A model generated the notes under the pieces. The model did no database searches, had not been told where the DNA came from, and worked only from the letters and a program-made list of their open reading frames with translations. From Ryuthela nishihirai (lineage: Eukaryota; Arthropoda; Arachnida; Araneae; Heptathelidae), in assembly GCA_038380435.1 (NCBI GenBank), contig JAWZYU010000013.1, positions 66,234,446-66,298,445 on the forward strand: a DNA stretch of 64,000 nucleotides, in the 5' to 3' direction. Below are positions 11,029 through 21,300 of this stretch, piece by piece (the first letter of the stretch is position 1; every line of letters begins with the position of its first letter). The position numbers were made by a program, and so were the translations under genes.

Positions 11029-11421
11029 AACTTCCTGTGACTTATTCTTATCCACTATTTCTATATTATCTGTTACCACAAAACTATATATATCACCTAT
11101 TTGGTTTTTATCAAGGCTTACGTGGTTAATTTCTTCCGCCTTTTTAGCACAGACATCAATCTTTATTCTAGAATTAGGATTCTCGTCTGAATGATAATTA
11201 TTTTTAACATCTATTTCAGATACTTTATTCAACGGAAATTCGCTCTTGCATTCCAAATTGCATATTCTTTTTATCGGAAGATCACATTTTACCTCAGGAT
11301 TATTCATTCTAATGATTTGACCGTGCTTATTCACCACAGAATTGGTCGCCTTATTAAACTGCATTCTATCCTTCACCTCAGGTCGATACAATTCGATCTG
11401 AAAATCATTGCGAGATTCGGA
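11029..11421 (-). CDS. Candidate exon, Lys/Asn/Glu-rich, unassigned
   Basis: The minus strand is open from an acceptor-like ATTATCTCTTAAG at 11422 through about 130 codons. Sample segments are QIELYRPEVKDRMQF, SVVNKHGQIIRMNN and SFVVTDNIEIVDKNK. The composition looks coding, with spaced charged residues and no low complexity. The open frame then runs on into antisense RTE 5' sequence at 11028, which looks like a transposon truncating an exon. No ATG is near its start; the first Met is well inside. The protein is not recognised. Confidence 0.35.
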
Positions 11422-11439
11422 CTTAAGAGATAATTGGAA

Positions 11440-12460
11440 AACTCATTTTAGTTGGATTGGTAATAAAATAGTATATTTCGCATTTTTCTAATATCTAGAT
11501 AGTTTTAATTTATATTGTTAGAGATCGCTAAACATGGAAACGGCAAAACTTTTAATGAATGTTGCATGTGATCTGTTTAGAGTAGAATTTGAAGTTTCGA
11601 GTTAAGAGTATCAAGAGATATCCCACTGATAGAAATAATCTGCTCCCTTTTTCCCAGAGGGGTGGGAAATAAATATTTTTTTCAATTTATGAAATAAAAG
11701 ACAGTTAATTTTTATGTTGTCTAATTACTAATAAAATACTACTATTTTCATATTCTCCGTCTTCCATTTGCTCAAATTAAAACTTTTAAGGAGTGAAAAA
11801 GTAGGTAAGCGAAAACTTCATTCTATTTGAAAACGAGATTCCCATATCAGTCAGAGGCGATATGTGTCCTTCTAGTTAAAATCTATTTTTATATATTTAT
11901 TAACATGACTGAAAAGCGGAGATTATCCAGAATTATCTGACCAGGAAGTGTTTGAAACATTTTGCTAATGTTTTTGTTGATGCAAATTAGTTAACTATTT
12001 TTTTCTAAAAATATTATACCCTGTTTTGTAATAAAAAAAAATTAGACCCTATTTGGGAGCATTCAATTCCCCAAATAGAGTCGGATTTAAACCTCAACTC
12101 TTCTCTTTAGATATGCCACTGGCTTGAACTAAAAATCGCAAAACAACTCATCAATTTGATTTCTTCATTTCGAATGCTATCATTTTGTGATTGGACACGA
12201 AACGCTCCTTAGATGTCAGCGTTTGTCTCGTGTTGTCCAGAAGAGCATAAACCGTGAGACTTCTTCGATCAGCTGTCAGGTGTGTGTGAATAATACGTCA
12301 TGCAGCTTTCATAACGGATTTGGAAATTAAACCACGCGTCAGTATACTTCGTTGTGTCTTGATTTTGAGACGCGCAAATGATTTCAACATCAGGATCTCT
12401 TTGCGAAATAATTTAAAGATTAATATTTGTAGTAAAATCACCGAATAAATAATAACCAAT
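11440..12460. other. AT-rich stretch, nothing recognised
   Basis: No gene or repeat family is recognised on either strand. Short open frames are scattered and low in complexity. Confidence 0.4.
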
Positions 12461-12461
12461 A

Positions 12462-12977
12462 CAGGTAACTCCCGTTCATCGCGAAGGATACGTTCTGGAC
12501 GTGGTCGCGATAAGCGAAATTTCGCGATCAACGGGGGATTTTAAAAAAATATTTTAAAATTCGAAAAAACACTTTGTTAATAAAATAAATATTATTAATT
12601 CTATTTAAAAAATATCCGAACGCTATGGTTGATTACAGAATTCAGAAAAAATATCTGGCAACTATTTTTTTTATAAATTAGTGATCTGCCAACCTTCGTG
12701 TCACGTGACACGAAGGTTGGCAGATCACTAATTTCTAAAAAACGTTGCTAGATATTTTTTCTGAATTTTTTTAATCAACCATAGTGTTCGGATACTTTTT
12801 TGAGCGACTGTACATGTGTATGATGTGATTGAGCGAGAAAGAAAGTTAGCATGCATGTGCAACATTGGTTTTGACTTTTCCTGGCATGTTTCAAAGCCAC
12901 GCAAGTGCCGAGATAAAAAAAGATCGCGATATAACGAATCCGCACTCGCCGGGGTCGCAATGATCGGGGGTTACCTG
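12462..12977. mobile_element. Tigger/pogo-like MITE, TA-flanked
   Basis: The left terminus is CAGGTAACTCCCGTTCATCG and the right terminus is the inverse of CAGGTAACCCCCGATCATTG, each bordered by TA (12460-12461, 12978-12979). The subterminal motif GTTCTGGACGTGGTCGCGAT then AAGCGAAATTTCGCG resembles the subterminal region of Tigger-type elements. There is no transposase. A second MITE (12604-12810) sits inside, so this one is older. Confidence 0.7.
12604..12810. mobile_element. Palindromic Tc1-type MITE nested in the Tigger-like MITE
   Basis: Almost the whole element folds back on itself. The centre is CCTTCGTGTCACGTGACACG. Arms share CTATGGTTGATT, AAAAAATATCT and TAGTGATCTGCCAACC. The right end is GAGCGACTG followed by TA; its inverse, CAGTCGCTCAAAAAAG, is typical of Tc1/mariner termini. 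Confidence 0.75.
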
Positions 12978-13002
12978 TATTTTGTGAAAAGAGGTGAAGC
13001 CA

Positions 13003-13012
13003 AATATATTTT
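13003..13012 (+). promoter_or_regulatory. TATA-like box upstream of the signal-peptide ORF
   Basis: AATATATTTT lies about 30 bases before a possible initiator TCATCAG near 13036 and about 105 bases before the ATG at 13118. It sits 25 bases beyond the edge of the Tigger-like MITE. This is position and motif only; promoter activity is inferred. Confidence 0.3.
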
Positions 13013-13117
13013 TGGTCCATTGAAGTTAATATCGTCATCAGCATCCAGCGGCAGCTGACTCCTCCTTGTCTCTCCGTCACTTCAACTCACCTCAAAAGTT
13101 CTTGTCAGTCATCAACG

Positions 13118-13204
13118 ATGAAGCTCATCCAAAATCTTTTGCTGCTTTGCGTGGTTGCATCAGTTCATTCAAGTGAAATATTTCATTTTGCATTATATAG
13201 ATAG
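13118..13204 (+). CDS. Signal-peptide first exon or micro-ORF of a secreted peptide
   Basis: The ATG follows ATCAACG and opens a 28-codon frame. It begins MKLIQNLLLLCVVASVHS, with a charged start, a Leu/Val hydrophobic core and small residues before a likely cleavage after VHS. The frame stops at 13202. A GTGAAA at 13173 could act as a weak donor, making this the first exon of a secreted protein whose remaining exons are not seen nearby. A decayed relative stands at 15204. The family is unknown; the signal-first exon layout is common among arthropod secreted peptides, but that is inference. Confidence 0.4.
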   Translation: MKLIQNLLLLCVVASVHSSEIFHFALYR

Positions 13205-14090
13205 AGCATTATTGCTAAGTGCTAAGGAAGCAGTAGTGAAGTTATAATAGTAGCAAAGATTCCTACTTTGCTACATTACATATATTTGGAGCCAAAAATA
13301 TTCAACAGTATAACTGAAATCATAAAAGATAAAATAAATTCTCATACGTTTTCACGAAAACTAAAAACTTGGATTTATGAATTTGAGGACATAGAGAAAA
13401 TTCTTTAAAATTAGGAAACTTCTCCTATGTTTGTAATTTTTTAATATTTTCCTTCTTTCTTTTGATCTCTCTTTAAAACGTTGAAATTTCGAATGAAATA
13501 ATTGTTGCAATTACAGGTTTTTTTGTTAAATTTGCTTTGCTTTTGATGTGATGTATCATAATAGAAAGCATTACTATTGTAAGATATTAAAACTGTTGCT
13601 TTTAATGCTCAATTGTGTGTTTTTTAACCTGCTAACCCACGTGCGAGTCTTTGAACTCTGTGGTGTTGTGTATTTCCAAATATATATTGTATTGTATCAT
13701 AACCAATACAAATGGAAACAAATACTACTAAATGATCTGAGAACTCCAATGTTCGTCAGCGGATAGCGAAATGACAAGCTTATAATTAAGATTTTAATTG
13801 ATTAGCATCTTTTTGCTTTTTTTTTTTAACGTAACTTATGAATTATAATTTTTTTAGGAGAAAAACACTGAAGATCGACTAAAGTTCTCAATCAAATCTA
13901 TCGAATTTGATTTTCTAAAATCTTTTATAACTATTTAAGGAGTTTTGGAAGCAAGAACATTTATTAGAAATAGATGGTCATGAGAATTTAACTCAGAAGT
14001 TAATTTAAATAGTAAGTTCAGCAGCAAGGTATCACAGGAAATGTCTTGTAGACATGGAACTCATGAAAGAGTTAGCTGATAAAATTTAGT
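13205..14090. other. AT-rich stretch after the signal-peptide ORF
   Basis: No further exon could be tied to the signal sequence. The open frame at 13548-13766 is hydrophobic but in AT-rich sequence and is not convincing. Confidence 0.4.
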
Positions 14091-14093
14091 TTC

Positions 14094-14165
14094 GCCCTGA
14101 GTGGAATTCGAACTTAGACTTCCCAGTTGCATGCCAAGCGAAACGAATTTTTTTAGCTAACTATT
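14094..14165 (-). repeat. tRNA-like SINE head relic
   Basis: The minus strand reads TTGGCATGCAACTGGGAAG then TTCGAATTCCACTCAGGGC, matching the anticodon-arm to B-box part of the same tRNA-like group found at 14983 on the plus strand. The A-box half is not recognisable. Confidence 0.4.
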
Positions 14166-14514
14166 TCATGAGTCCAATACCATCGACAGGGTGTAGCAAC
14201 AGGTTTTGCTTAATTTACGCGATACTCCCGTAGAGCAAACATTTAATTAATATTATTATATAATTGTTTTGCATTAATGTTTCTCTTGTAATAAAAACAA
14301 AATAGCAATTTTTGTCTTATAAGTCACCAGGGGCGATATTCATTTGTTTGCGTCAGGGCGCGATCTCATCTGGCGACGGCACTGCATGTGTCCCATGTCT
14401 AGATGATATCTTCTGCGATACTTTACTGCTATTATTGATTTGACGCCATGAGCTTGAATGAATGAATATTTGAGCACATCGTACATGAAACTTGTTGTCC
14501 TTTGCTTGAAATAG

Positions 14515-14909
14515 AGGGGTGGGGGTGGCTCAGTCGGTAGCGCGCCAGGCTCGTAATCTGTAGTTCCCAGGTTCGAGTCCCAGCTGGGTCAGCGTTGAGA
14601 TTTATCTCCGCAAAATTCCCAGCCCTGCCCACGGTCAGTAGCGGACACCGATGGGCTTGGAAAGGCCGCCGTCCTTCGGATGGGACGTTAAGCCGTGGCC
14701 CCGTGTACGGGAGAGCCATACCCTGTGCACGTAAAAGAACACGCTGGGTGGCCTTGACGGGAGTATACCATCAGTCTCCCAACAGCTATTCCAGTGGGTC
14801 CCCTCCCTCAACCTTCTTTGAGCCTTCGGGGCCCATGTAACCTGGACATTTAGCCCATGGTGTGCAAAAAAGTGCCGCTCAGAGGTAAAACAACCCAACC
14901 CAACAACTC
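14515..14909 (+). repeat. SINE, tRNA-derived family 1, full length
   Basis: The best full-length plus copy. The head is GGTGGCTCAGTCGGTAGCG (A box), then CAGGCTCGTAATCTG, then GGTTCGAGTCCCAGC (B box), a body with GGGCTTGGAAAGGCCG and CATACCCTGTGCACG, and the tail AAAACAACCCAACCCAACAA. The anticodon-arm region looks like an elongator tRNA-Met with the loop CTCGTAA in place of CTCATAA, suggesting tRNA-Met ancestry. Spurious open frames across it are not genes. Confidence 0.85.
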
Positions 14910-14982
14910 GACATAGATGTCGCGAAGCAAACAACATGAGGGGAAGTGTACAAGTCGCATTAGCTAATATAAAGTCATCAGC

Positions 14983-15050
14983 TGATGGTGTAGTGGCCAG
15001 CACACCTGACATCTAACTGGGAAGGTTCGAATCCCACTCATTTTCGGTTA
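14983..15050 (+). repeat. tRNA-like SINE head relic
   Basis: TGATGGTGTAGTGGCCAGC (A-box-like) is followed by AAGGTTCGAATCCCACTC (B-box-like) at tRNA spacing. It starts about 75 bases after the end of the SINE at 14909. It belongs to the second tRNA-like group in the window. Confidence 0.5.
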
Positions 15051-15203
15051 ATTATTTCATAAGCACTATTAAGTTGTTTATTAGTATACAGATGTTTTAA
15101 AAAGCTTTCTTAATGATTCTTTTAATCTTTTGCATATATCAATTTCCGTATTATTTCTAGTATTATACGAATGTGTTTGAAATTAAAGATTTAAACGTCA
15201 ACG

Positions 15204-15290
15204 ATGAAACTTGATCCTTACTCTTTTGCTGCTTTTCCACTGGCAGAGCAGTTTATTGAGATTAATTATTTCACTTCGCAAAGAATATCT
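15204..15290 (+). pseudogene. Decayed second copy of the signal-peptide exon
   Basis: GTCAACGATGAAAC and CTTTTGCTGCTTT align with ATCAACGATGAAGC and CTTTTGCTGCTTT at 13111-13150, and the following AATTATTTCACTTCGC aligns with AAATATTTCATTTTGC. The translation from this ATG (MKLDPYSFAAFPLAEQ) has lost the hydrophobic core, so it no longer encodes a signal peptide. It indicates an old tandem duplication of that exon about 2.1 kb apart. Confidence 0.45.
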
Positions 15291-15607
15291 AGGCGCCTAT
15301 TTACATGACTTAAAATGTTTTCCTTCTCGTCCCTTCAGTATGATAGAACAGAAAGAAATTATCTGATTCAAGTGCAGACTCTTCGAGGGAGTCGAAGTGG
15401 ATCAGTATTTCGTATTGCGAATGCCAGGAGTCCACCAATTAGCTAGTGGGTTGGAGTAAAATTTTGATCGGCGGCTTCATAAAATTAGCTTTCCATAGAT
15501 AGGGTTCGAAAGCTTTGCATTTAGAGATATTTTTTAAGAGATCATTTGTAAATTATTTTATTTGCAGTAATTACACAAAGTTAGGTTCTTTTTTTTTTCA
15601 TTTGTCC

Positions 15608-16340
15608 ATTGGATTGGAGTTTGCTCAGTGAGCGACGCGCCAGGCTCGTAATCTGTGGATCTCCGCTAAACATTCAGCAGTCCTTGGTCAGAAAAGGGTT
15701 GGGTTGGGTTGTTTTACCTCTGAGCGGCACTTTTTTGCACACCATGGGCTAAATGGCTAGGTCACACGGACCCCGAAGGCTCAGAGAAGGTTGGGGGAGG
15801 GGACCCACTGGAACAGCTGTTGGGAGACAGATGGTAGCCTCCCGTCAAGGTCATCCAGCGTGTTCTTTAACGTGCACAGGGTATGGCTCTCCCGCACACG
15901 GGGCCACGGCTTAACGTCCCATCCGACGGACGGCGGCCTTTCCAAGCCCATCGGTGTCCCCTACTGACCGTGGGCAGGGCGGGGAATTTTTGCGGAGATA
16001 AATCTCAACGCTGACTCAGCTGGGACTCGAACCTGGGAACTACAGATTACGAGCCTGGCGCGCTACCGACTGAGCCACCCCCGCCCCTTCAGAAAGGGGA
16101 CACCGATGGTTTTGGAAAAGATGCCGTTCGTCGGAGGGGACATTAAGCAATGTCCTCATGTGGAGGAAAGCCATACCCTGTGCACGTTAAAGAATACGCT
16201 GGATGATCTTGACGGGAGGCTACCATCTGTCTCCTAACAGCTGTTCAGTCCCCTTATCTGAGCAATAGGGGTCCTTGTAACCTAGCCATTTAGTCCATTC
16301 TGTGGAAAAAAGCGCTGTTGTTCAGAAGAAAAACAACTCA
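15608..16340 (+). repeat. SINE family 1 host copy, split by another SINE
   Basis: The head at 15608-15698 (TTTGCTCAGTGAGCG, CAGGCTCGTAATCTG) and the body at 16089-16340 (CACCGATGGTTTTGG, CATACCCTGTGCACGTTAAA, CAGAAGAAAAACAACTC) belong to one plus-strand copy. They are interrupted at 15699-16088 by a minus-strand member. The duplicated target TCAGAAAAGGG / TCAGAAAGGG flanks the insert. Confidence 0.75.
15699..16088 (-). repeat. SINE family 1, full length, nested insertion
   Basis: Full-length minus copy: the TTGGGTTGGGTTGTTTTACC tail complement is on the left and the tRNA-like head complement CTACCGACTGAGCCACCCC on the right. It lies between copies of a 10-11 bp target duplication (15688-15698 and 16089-16098), so it arrived after the host SINE. 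Confidence 0.85.
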
Positions 16341-16344
16341 GTGC

Positions 16345-17300
16345 ATTAGTTTAATAATAAAGCTATAGAGTTGTCGTTTGGCGATGGTGATAATTGGAAG
16401 TTGACCCTGTCTCGATTTTAGAGCTTTTGTAATAAAACATGCAGCATAGATTCTACAAGTTCATTAATATTTATATTTTTTAAATACTATTTAGGTTAAG
16501 TGCAAAAAACGAAAATCGATTTCGTGAATAAAACATTGTGGGAATAAATGAACTACCCTGTGGATTATTACAGATTTTTACATCCATCTAAATACAAAAC
16601 ACACTACAAAAGTTTTCCCGCTTCCTTTATCAAGTTGTTGCACTGTTGACTCTTGTTAGTAGCTATAAATAAGCCAACGATACAGCCACACAAGGGAAGA
16701 TGTATTTCTGTTGACATCATATGCAGTCGTACGCTCTGCAGGTGCCATATTAGTAATGGCAATCTGGGCTGTAGACGTACATAATTCCTTTGAAATTATC
16801 CTGCTGCTAGTTCAAGAATATTTTGAAATGTAGAAACTGAAGAGCAGTTTAGAGTAAGTCATATTACACTACAGGATATCAATAACCTTTTACAGTTCCA
16901 ACGCACTGCATAACATCAACCACAGACTCCAACATTAGAGAGATATTTAATTTCATTTCCAGTACCAGGGAAATAGAGTATGATTCAGTATTTGCAGGAT
17001 AAAAATGACAAAGTAATCGAAGTGGAGGAATATTTCCTAGCAAGGTGTAGCAGAGCTTTTTAAAGATGATGTGAATAAATGTCGTTAGTTCTAATTCCGT
17101 TATTTTCAATTGCGAAAAATTCATTTCTGGCTTAATGTTGCCAACGTTCTTATCATCTGTTTGACAATCTCAAAACTGAAGCCACACGTTTATCAGGATT
17201 TAATAAAAACGCTCAACACTAGAGATGATCTGTTGTCATATGGCTGATTCAAGTATTGCTATTTCCTATGATAAAGACATTGCACCATTGGGTTTTGCGG
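16345..17300. other. AT-rich stretch, nothing firmly recognised
   Basis: A minus-strand frame at 16879-17124 is open but has no start context, domain or splice support. No repeat family is recognised. Confidence 0.35.
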
Positions 17301-17592
17301 GAGGTATAATTATTACTATTTTTGAGAAAGGTGGTTGCAATTCTTCTAATAATTATAGAGGAATTTTACTTGGTAGGTGTCCAAGCTATAACAGTAAGGT
17401 GAGCCGTGCCTCAGGGTTAAGGAGAGCCATACCCTCTGCGCATTAAGAAACCTCTGGATGTCCTTGACGAGAGGTTCCTCTTCCTCCTCACAGTTTTCCA
17501 GCAGATCCCGTTCTTAGCCCTGATAATTTATGGGTACTCAAAAATATTTTATGTACTCAAAAGAGCCTCTCAGAGGTTAGTGAACCGAACCC
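17300..17592 (+). mobile_element. RTE relic joined to a decayed SINE relic
   Basis: Positions 17310-17372 translate as FEKGGCNSSNNYRGILL, matching the RTE RT segment IFKKGDRSPCDNYRGISLL. From about 17390 the sequence follows the SINE family body (GGAGAGCCATACCC, CCTTGACGAGAGG) to a decayed tail near 17590. Both are truncated. Confidence 0.6.
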
Positions 17593-17613
17593 AGTATACA
17601 GATAAACTATTTA

Positions 17614-17901
17614 ATGTTATATGTGCTTGTGAATAAATTTGTGTTGGAAAAATCTCCGATAACAGTGATTAACGTTTTCAATATTCCCATAGGACTCCAC
17701 ATCACCAAAAGAGGGCTATTGGGTGATGAGTTACAAACCATAGGTGCTTCAGCCAACCCATTGAATATACCACGAAACGTAGGTACTTCAGCCAACGCTT
17801 TGAATATACTACAAAGCGTAGGTGCTTCAATAGTATCGAATATACTACAAAACGTAATGAAGGTTGGTATCGATAAAAGTTTTATACTAATTCAAAATTA
17901 G
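17614..17901 (+). CDS. Small ORF with a 13-residue tandem repeat, unassigned
   Basis: A 95-codon ATG-to-stop frame. Residues from about 43 hold three units of a 13-residue repeat close to VGASANALNILQS, encoded by 39-bp tandem units at 17740-17778 and 17779-17817 and a 36-bp unit at 17818-17853. All unit lengths keep frame. The reverse strand is also partly open. No family is recognised; it could be a repeat-bearing exon or a chance frame over a minisatellite. Confidence 0.25.
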   Translation: MLYVLVNKFVLEKSPITVINVFNIPIGLHITKRGLLGDELQTIGASANPLNIPRNVGTSANALNILQSVGASIVSNILQNVMKVGIDKSFILIQN

Positions 17902-18329
17902 AGATAAATTCAGTTGTAGGATTGTAAAGAAGTGATCAGAGGATAACGATGAAGGTGATGATTACAGCAAATGCGAAGTTAATTACGTCACCTTGTGTCT
18001 TTTAAGCATTAGTGATTTTGATATTAGGTAATGACTGTTTTTCTCGTTTGAAACATTTCTCGTCTGTGTCATGTCCAAGTTGAAAAGTTGCAAACGATAC
18101 TAAATCAGGCGTTGTTAGTTCCATTCCCCTGCAACTGAGGCGATGCATTACTCCCAAGGGCATGCGGTGTTTAAATTGAGGCAGCTTCAAGGGAATGGAT
18201 AACATTTAAGATTTTGAAATAAAAATTTCTCTTAAAGGATTTTTAATTAAAGGACTTTATTTTGATATTGAACTCGAATTTTGACACCATTGGTTAAATG
18301 ATATTGAATTTACCGCACCAAATTATTTG
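17902..18329. other. Unassigned stretch before the RTE element
   Basis: No gene or repeat family is recognised. A short minus-strand frame at 18002-18205 has no support. Confidence 0.35.
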
Positions 18330-21300
18330 ATGTATGGTAACTAGGCGTAAACTGGAAGGAGAGCTGTGTACCAATCCCTAGTGATGATTCACAGAACCGG
18401 CCAGGTCTAGCACCTAATGTCCGACCCCGCCTTCTCGTGGTGCAGGCCGTTAGTACCTTTCGAAAGAGATATTCTCTTTTGGAAGGGAACGGAATGGGAG
18501 GGCTGCCAGTTCAGTATGGCCTGCTGATCTGGTCATCTATGGCCACTTTTTTTCTTTTTTTTCAACCCTGCTGAGGAGTGGTCAACTTCACAGGGTCCTG
18601 GTGCTGACCATTTATACCTACTAGACTGGACTTGTTTATGGATTTGAGCTTGATTATTGATCTTGGACTTGCTGCATTGGTGGGCCTCTGTAGAGGGAGA
18701 GTCTGCCGCTGTGTTTTCTGTTTGCTTCTGGGTTGCCAGCTCTAAGTGAACAGAGGCATGGGATACATTATATCAGCTGGTGGATAATCCTAATCAGAGG
18801 CCATCGCAGGTACCTGAATCTTACTTAGCTAGTTGGGCATCGTCAAGCCTAAACTGGAGTAATGAGTCTCAGGCAGGCCATGTGGCTCTTGAAAAAGTCC
18901 ACTTGAAAAGGTTGTGCCTGAAGTTCCTACCAGCATCGGTGACTACAGCCTTTAGCGGAGGAGGAACGGGTCTTTGCCCCATGCCTGCGGTCAGGGGGCT
19001 GTTTGATATTGTTGGCCCTACCAATCTCAATAAACCTAATTTCTTTAAAAATCCTACTAATCATTTTCTCTCTGCAGGAACGTGGAACGTGAGGACATTA
19101 CATAGAGATTATTCTCTTGATCTCCTCATGCAGGAATTCCAGCGCTATAACCTAGATATTCTAGGCTTGCAAGAGACCAGATGGACAGGTAAAGGTGAGA
19201 TACTTAAAAATAACTTTAAATTTCTCTTTACAGGGAGGGAGGATGGAAAGCATCACCAAGGCGTGGGTCTGCTGCTCAGCAGACATGCTAGTGATGCTCT
19301 TCTAGGATATGAGTGCATTAATGAAAGGTTTCTTACAGCAAAATTTCAGACAAGCATTAAAGACTTGAATGTTATCCGCTGTTATGCCCCCACTGAGGAT
19401 GCTGATGAGGATGAGAAGGATAGGTTTTACGGACAACATCAGGATATTTTGAATTCTGTCAAGAAAGGAGATATTACCCTTGTTCTTGGTGACTTCAATG
19501 CCAAAGTTGGTACTGACTCTGATCTTTGGGAGGGGTGATAGGCCCTTTTGGTATTGGTAGCTGCAATGGCAATGGGCAACGTCTCCTACAGGTAAGTAAA
19601 CTCAATGGTTTCAAAATAACTAACACATATTACAAACACCGCGACATACATAAATACACATGGGTTTCACCTGATGGGCTGCATAGGAATATGATTGATT
19701 ATATATTAATTAACAGCAAATGGGCTAGTTCTGTTAGAAATACCAGGGCATATAGGGGAGCTGAAATTGGACCTGACCATTACCTTGTTAAAAGTGTCTT
19801 GCAACTTAAACTTAAAAAGTGTTGTGCTAGGGTTAAAAAATTTACCTTTACTACTGAAGCTCTGAAAGACCCAGTTATAGCTAAAGCTTACCATGATAGG
19901 TTACTTAGTCATTATGACAGTCATAGTTTGCTTAATACTGAAGTTGATAAAGAATGGGACCATTTTAAACAGGCTTTTTTGGAAACTAAAGTACTTTTTT
20001 AGGAAAAAAGGAGCAGAAGAGACAGAATTATTTAAGTGATAAGGCAATTGAGCTTATTTCAGAAAGAAGGAACTGCAGGAATGTCCTTAATCAGTACCCT
20101 ACTAGTCCTAATAGAAAAGATTACAGAGAGCTTAATAAACGTGTAAAGGATCAGTTAGCTACTGATAAAAATCTTTGGCTTGATAGCTTGGCTGACAAAG
20201 CTGAGGAAGCAGTTAGGCAGCACAACAACAGAGAGCTGTACCAGATAGTTAATATTTTGTGTGGTAGAAAACGGACAGGCATACAAGGATTGAAGGATAA
20301 ACAAGGTGAGGATTCTGTCATGGCTAGGTGGGCTGAGCATTTCAGTGATGTTCTAAACAATGTGGTTAGTTCTACTCCCATTGTTTGTAATGATGATAGA
20401 TGCATTGGCAGCTTTAATGTTGGCCCTATAACACAAGCTGAAGTTAGCTTGGCTATCTCTAAACTTAAACTTCATAAATCCCCAGGGGTAGATGAAATTA
20501 CTACAGAAATGCTCAGAGCTGGGAATGTTTTGGTTACCACTTGGATGACTGAAATTTTGAATAACTTTTATGATAAATACATGGTTCCTAAAGATTTTAC
20601 CAGAACTATTATTATCCCTATTTTCAAAAAAGGTGTTCGCAGTTCTTGTGATAACTATAGGGGTATCAGCCTACTCTCTGTTCCAGGTAAAGTTCTTTCC
20701 ATGATTGTGCTTAATAGAATTAAGAATCTGGTTGACAGGCAATTGCGTGATGAGCAATGTGGATTCAGAAGTGGTAGGGGATGTGTAGATCAGATATTTT
20801 CACTTAGGCAGATTCTTGAGAAATGTTTAGAGTTTCAGAAACCTTCGGTTGCTAGCTTTGTTGATTTCAAAAAGGCTTTCGACTCTGTTGATCGTCATAA
20901 TTTGTGGTTGATTGTGAGATCATATGGTATACCAGACAAGTTAGTTAACATAATGAAAGCTCTCTATAATAACACTGAGTCATGTGTGAGAGTCGATAAG
21001 TCATGTAGCAATTGGTTTAGCATTACGTCTGGTGTTCGACAAGGGTGCATTTTGTCTCCTTTTCTCTTTAGTTTGGTTGTTGATTATGTTATGCGAAATT
21101 CACTTCGAGGGAAAGATTTTGGCCTTAAATGGGCTGGAGATACTAAAATTTCTCATTTAGATTATGCTGATGATTTAGCCCTTTTGGCAAATGATGTTGA
21201 TAAGATGAACTCTTTTATTCGAGCTGTTGATGAGACTGGTAGTAGAGTAGGTTTGATTATTAACAGAGAGAAAACTAAAGTGATGAAAATTGGTCAGGCA

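Noticed and set aside
13548..13766. Hydrophobic 72-codon frame as second exon of the signal-peptide gene
   Set aside because: No acceptor upstream, no cysteine pattern, and AT-rich composition; chance frame.
14432..15012. Several 80-125 codon open frames over the SINE on both strands
   Set aside because: The same peptides recur at every SINE copy (15.7, 26.1, 36.0 kb) in shifted frames; they are shadows of a tRNA-derived repeat, not genes.
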